Source: Streptomyces sp. NBC_00457
Lineage (GTDB): Bacteria > Actinomycetota > Actinomycetes > Streptomycetales > Streptomycetaceae
Assembly (NCBI RefSeq): GCF_036014015.1
Contig: NZ_CP107905.1
Location: 10,726,001 to 10,790,000 of the forward strand
DNA: 64,000 nucleotides
Reading direction: 5' to 3'
Below are positions 61,061 through 64,000 of the stretch, piece by piece (position 1 is the stretch's first letter; each line of letters begins with the position of its first letter). Below the pieces are notes generated by a model, which did no database searches, had not been told where the DNA came from, and saw only the letters and a program-made list of their open reading frames with translations. The position numbers and the translations under genes are program-made.

Positions 61061-61492
61061 TCAGTTGCTGGCCGGTGGGGGAGGGTCGGCGGGGCCGCCG
61101 GCCAGGAGCGCTTCCCAGTGGGCGTAGCGGCATTCGGTGGCGTCGTGCAGGCGCAGGTGCAGCCAGCTGAGGTTGTCTCCGGCCCGGATGACGGCCTCGG
61201 CCCCGATGGCGGCGGCCCGGGGGTAGATGGTGCCGTCGTCGGGGTCGACCAGGACGACGATCAGTCCCCGGCGGTGCGGCACGTGGCGGAGCGTGAAGTC
61301 GCTGTAGCTGCGGTCGTCCAGGAGCACGAGCGGGGCACGCCGGTACTCCTCGGCGCTGAAAAGGGGCGACGGCAGATGCAGGCGGGGGACCGGGCACGTC
61401 CGCAGGCCGACCGGATCGTCGTCGGTGCTGTCGCTGATGACCAGCACCGGGGCCTGCGGTCCTTCCCTGGGGGCTAGTGCTGGGGCGGACAT
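61061..61492 (-). CDS. receiver-like / CpaE-N-terminal-like small protein
   Basis: 143 residues from the ATG at 61492. The order VLVISDSTDDDPVGL, APLVLLDDRSYSDF, GLIVVLVDPDDGTIYPRAAAIGAEAVI and LSWLHLRL resembles the alpha/beta pseudo-receiver domain found at the N-terminus of CpaE/Ssd-type septum proteins. The phospho-acceptor region is acidic (DD) but not a clear receiver site. Function unknown. Confidence 0.65.
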   Translation of the reverse strand: MSAPALAPREGPQAPVLVISDSTDDDPVGLRTCPVPRLHLPSPLFSAEEYRRAPLVLLDDRSYSDFTLRHVPHRRGLIVVLVDPDDGTIYPRAAAIGAEAVIRAGDNLSWLHLRLHDATECRYAHWEALLAGGPADPPPPASN

Positions 61493-61612
61493 GGCGGTGA
61501 CACATCGCTTTCGTGAATACCGAGACCAGAAAAGGGCCCCGGGCAAAGGGGAGTTGGCGGCCTGCGGGCGAGGGGCGTCCGGATGCGGGCGCCCCCGCCC
61601 GTGGGCGTTCGC

Positions 61613-61945
61613 TCAGCCGAGCGGGAAGAGCACCAGCGCGGGGACGGCGGTGTCGGGGATGCGGTCCGCGTACAACTCGCGCAGGTCCTCGTCCTCCTTC
61701 AGCTCTTCCGGCATCGGGTAGACGTCGCCCAGGCGGTCGGTGTGGGTCGGCGCGTACCGGGAGCGGGTGTAGTAGGAGAAGGGCGAGAAGAGGTTGCCCT
61801 CGGCGTCCTGGGAGAGCACGACGAGCGTGTCTCCGGGCAGGTGCTTCCAGTCTGTCCGGACCAGGTCGCGCAGCACGGCGAGGGTCACGGGGCTGTCCGG
61901 GGCGTCGCTGTCCGGCCCGGGGGAGGGTGCCTGCTGGTCAGTCAT
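61613..61945 (-). CDS. small acidic protein of unknown function
   Basis: 110 residues. After a Pro/Asp-rich start comes TLAVLRDLVRTDWKHLPGDTLVVLSQDAEGNLFSPF and PMPEELKEDEDLRELY. No membrane segment. Seen in the same leftward row as the ParB-like gene. Confidence 0.68.
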   Translation of the reverse strand: MTDQQAPSPGPDSDAPDSPVTLAVLRDLVRTDWKHLPGDTLVVLSQDAEGNLFSPFSYYTRSRYAPTHTDRLGDVYPMPEELKEDEDLRELYADRIPDTAVPALVLFPLG

Positions 61946-62045
61946 GACGGCCTTTCACGTGCGGGCCGGGCTGGGAGGGGCCCGGCCGGTTGATCGGCGG
62001 GTGGCGGGCGCCGCCCCGATGCCGGGGCGGCGCCGTCAGGCCCGG

Positions 62046-62423
62046 TCAGTCGTCCTCGATCTCGTCCAGGCAGGCGACGGGGATGCCGCTGCCCGGGAGC
62101 CGGAAGCGCGTCATGTCCTCGGGGATGCGGTACTTGGTGTTGCGCGGGTCGCGGCGCAGGATGCGGGTGGATTCCTCGTCCAGCAGGAAGCCCGCCCGGG
62201 TGCCGGTGCGGTTGCGCTCCTGCACGGTGCCGGTGAGACCGCGCAGCAGGGCCGGGCGCAGCGACTCGTTGATGCGGGCCCGGCGTCCGGCCACGAGTCC
62301 GGCGAACGCCTCCTTGTCGATCGCGCGGAGCCGCCTCGCGGAGGCCTCCTGGACCTTCGAGACCTTGATCGCATCCGGCAACTGGCCGATGAAGTCGAGG
62401 ACTTCGTCCATGGTGACGGTCAT
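62046..62423 (-). CDS. small helical protein of unknown function
   Basis: 125 residues from the ATG at 62423. Helical first half (MDEVLDFIGQLPDAIKVSKVQEASARRLRAIDKE), a second half with FLLDEESTRILRRDPRNTKYRIPEDMTRFRLPG and an acidic tail (CLDEIEDD). Directly downstream of the ParB-like gene, so perhaps a partner. No family recognised. Confidence 0.68.
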   Translation of the reverse strand: MTVTMDEVLDFIGQLPDAIKVSKVQEASARRLRAIDKEAFAGLVAGRRARINESLRPALLRGLTGTVQERNRTGTRAGFLLDEESTRILRRDPRNTKYRIPEDMTRFRLPGSGIPVACLDEIEDD

Positions 62424-62506
62424 GCTGGTTCGCCTCTCTGTGACGCGGGGATGGGGGAACCGGCCGGGCAGGGGCGTGCCCGGCCGGAGCTTGCGGGGAG
62501 GTTCGG

Positions 62507-63979
62507 TCAGGCGGCGGGGGCGGGCCGGTGGCGGGCGACCGCCTCGTCCTCGACCTCGGACAGCCGGTAGCTGCCGTTGTCGTCCTGACCGAGCGCTTCG
62601 AGGAGCAGCAGGTAGCGGGCCTGCCGCACGGTGAGGTTCGACCACGTCTTGGGCTCGCGGATGTCGTACTCGCAGGCGGCGGCGACGTGCGCGAACAGCG
62701 CGTTGACGACGCGTGCCTTGGGCAGCTGCACCGCCGTATCCGTCAGGTCCGCGTGCTCGGGCTCCTTGATGCCCAGGAAGCGGGCGACGGTCTCGGACTC
62801 GTGCTTGTCGGTCCAGGAGCTGTAGAAGTACGGGAGGGTGAGCACGACCTCCTGCGCGAAGACGCGGGCCGCATCCGGCAGGGTCTTCTGGCGCACCAGG
62901 CGGGCGACGAAGTCCTGACGGGGACCGGCGGCGGCCTTCCAGGCCCGGTTGCAGGCGATGACCTTGCGGCGCTCCTCCGCCCTGGCCTCGTCCTCCTCCG
63001 TCCTGGGCTTCTTCGGCTGCGGGCGGACCTTGTGACCGTGCGCGGCAGGGTCGGAGCAGTGCCACACGGGCTGGTGCTCGTCATCGAGCCGGGCGCTGTG
63101 GCCGGGGCAGTTCCTGTGGTTGTCCTCGGTGAGCGGATTGCCCAGCCCGGTGGTCAGCTCGACCAGCGGCTTGGACGTGTCCTTCTGCCCCCACCCCGGC
63201 TGCCCCAGCAGCGGGATGTCCGCCGTCTTGAGGGCTTCCTCGGCCTTGGTCCGGGCGTCGTCGTCGGCCTGCTCGGCCTTGAGCAGCGCCATCTCCTGGT
63301 CCCAGTGGCCGCGCCCGCCGTTGCCCTCCTCACGGTCGCGCTCCAGCGCGCGCAGCAAACGGCGCTCCGCGCCGCGCACGTTCTCGACCTCCGCCAGCTG
63401 GGCGATCTGCTCCAGGTCCATGCCTCCGGCCGTTGCCCGGCGAAGGGTGGCGTCGTCGAGCTTCTGCGCCGCCTTGGCCTGCTTGGCGGCGTTCCGGCCG
63501 ACGCCGAGAGCCCTGGTGGCCCGGCGGCGCTCGACGTCGCTCATGTCGATCAGGGCCAGCTCCTGCGACTTCAGGATGTCGCGCTCGCTCATCTCCTCGC
63601 GGTGCGTGTTCTCGACCAGGGACAGGAACCGGGTCCAGCCGTCCTTGCCAACCAGGTCTTCCCGCACGTGCGCCTTGATCCTGCGCACCTGGCGGCCGTC
63701 CTGTTCGGCGGTGTCGTTGGCGATCTGCTGTGCCTGCGCGCGCCGCCAGCCCTTGAAAGCGCCGTACGTGCCGTCGGGCCGGGGCCGGACACTGATGGCC
63801 TCCTCGACACCGATCTCCTTGACGGAGGCGATCAGCTCCTCGTCCGGTTCGGTGTCGGTTTCGCGGGCGTTCTGCTCGTCACGCACCACCTGCGCCGGGT
63901 CGAGCAGGACGATCTGCGGCGCGTCTTCCTCCTCGTGCGTGACGGGTTCGGTGGGCTGGGTCGAGACGGCGGTGGCCAT
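62507..63979 (-). CDS. ParB-like nuclease-domain protein
   Basis: 490 residues from the ATG at 63979, with GGAGAG just upstream. The N-terminal ParB domain is IVLLDPAQVVRDEQNARETD, ELIASVKEIGVEEAISVRP, YGAFKGWRRAQAQ (the GxRR box) and FLSLVENTHREEMSERDIL. A helix-turn-helix region follows (RATRALGVGRNAAKQAKAAQKL). The second half has a HxC-type zinc-like patch (NCPGHSARLD, WHCSDPAAHGH). It may serve in partition, but no ParA gene lies in the window to the left; it could be to the right. Confidence 0.85.
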   Translation of the reverse strand: MATAVSTQPTEPVTHEEEDAPQIVLLDPAQVVRDEQNARETDTEPDEELIASVKEIGVEEAISVRPRPDGTYGAFKGWRRAQAQQIANDTAEQDGRQVRRIKAHVREDLVGKDGWTRFLSLVENTHREEMSERDILKSQELALIDMSDVERRRATRALGVGRNAAKQAKAAQKLDDATLRRATAGGMDLEQIAQLAEVENVRGAERRLLRALERDREEGNGGRGHWDQEMALLKAEQADDDARTKAEEALKTADIPLLGQPGWGQKDTSKPLVELTTGLGNPLTEDNHRNCPGHSARLDDEHQPVWHCSDPAAHGHKVRPQPKKPRTEEDEARAEERRKVIACNRAWKAAAGPRQDFVARLVRQKTLPDAARVFAQEVVLTLPYFYSSWTDKHESETVARFLGIKEPEHADLTDTAVQLPKARVVNALFAHVAAACEYDIREPKTWSNLTVRQARYLLLLEALGQDDNGSYRLSEVEDEAVARHRPAPAA

Positions 63980-64000
63980 GGGGCTCTCCTTCTCCTTGCC

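Overview
The window is high-GC actinobacterial DNA with Streptomyces-type content: S-adenosyl methyltransferases of the SAV2177 type, XRE regulators with a DUF5753-like tail, DUF2637 and replication-relaxation proteins, and many GTG starts. Plasmid-type functions dominate (ParB-like protein, SSB, DprA-like protein, replication-relaxation protein, a complete-looking type IV secretion operon) together with many IS remnants and broken genes. This points to a large, probably linear, conjugative plasmid or a plasmid-derived element. No rRNA, tRNA or CRISPR array was seen.

Layout. 1-7 kb is a patchwork: a 5'-truncated APH-like kinase gene with a coiled-coil partner, an sbcC stump cut by a decayed ISL3 element, a TetR/NAD(P)-binding pair and a secreted transglycosylase. 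7.3-21.6 kb is one leftward operon for a Tad (tight adherence) pilus: two proteins of unknown function, a lipoprotein, a secreted protein, SAF/CpaB, a CpaE-like ATPase, TadA, TadB, TadC, a Flp-like pilin, three TadE/G pseudopilins, a 1150-residue LysM-BTAD protein and a DUF2637 protein. 22.4-25.5 kb is a rightward set XRE - methyltransferase - PucR-like regulator. 25.5-28.1 kb holds a serine hydrolase, a VOC protein and two pseudogene scraps.

28.1-40.2 kb is a second leftward operon, encoding a TcpC-type (Gram-positive) type IV secretion machine: VirB8/TcpC-like, small VirB2-like and VirB3/TcpE-like proteins, the VirB4 ATPase, VirB6-like channel protein, a transglycosylase-NlpC/P60 hydrolase, an NTF2-like anchored protein and a VirD4-like coupling ATPase. 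No relaxase is visible. In front of it lies a 700-bp control region with a 45-nt near-perfect palindrome and repeated GGTCGGGG boxes. A divergent rightward gene encodes a protein whose DNA-binding domain is duplicated in tandem. The same boxes recur at 52.25 kb in front of a replication-relaxation gene, which suggests shared control of transfer and replication.

43.7-51.3 kb is accessory DNA: a fulvocin C-like bacteriocin fused to a DCC-type thiol oxidoreductase domain, small secreted proteins, an XRE-ricin protein behind three TGTCCCGGACA-type boxes, remnants of ImmA/IrrE and IS3, and an intact IS630 element. 51.3-64 kb is plasmid housekeeping read leftward from a ParB-like gene (SSB, DprA-like, PP-loop enzyme, small unknowns). 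The PP-loop/PAPS-reductase-like gene is split into two parts by a roughly 3-kb segment carrying an AT-richer gene of unknown function, a DUF6602-like nuclease gene and an IS1380 remnant. In the two large operons nearly every gene pair overlaps by 4 or 5 nt (ATGA, GTGA or TGATG), so translation is probably coupled throughout.
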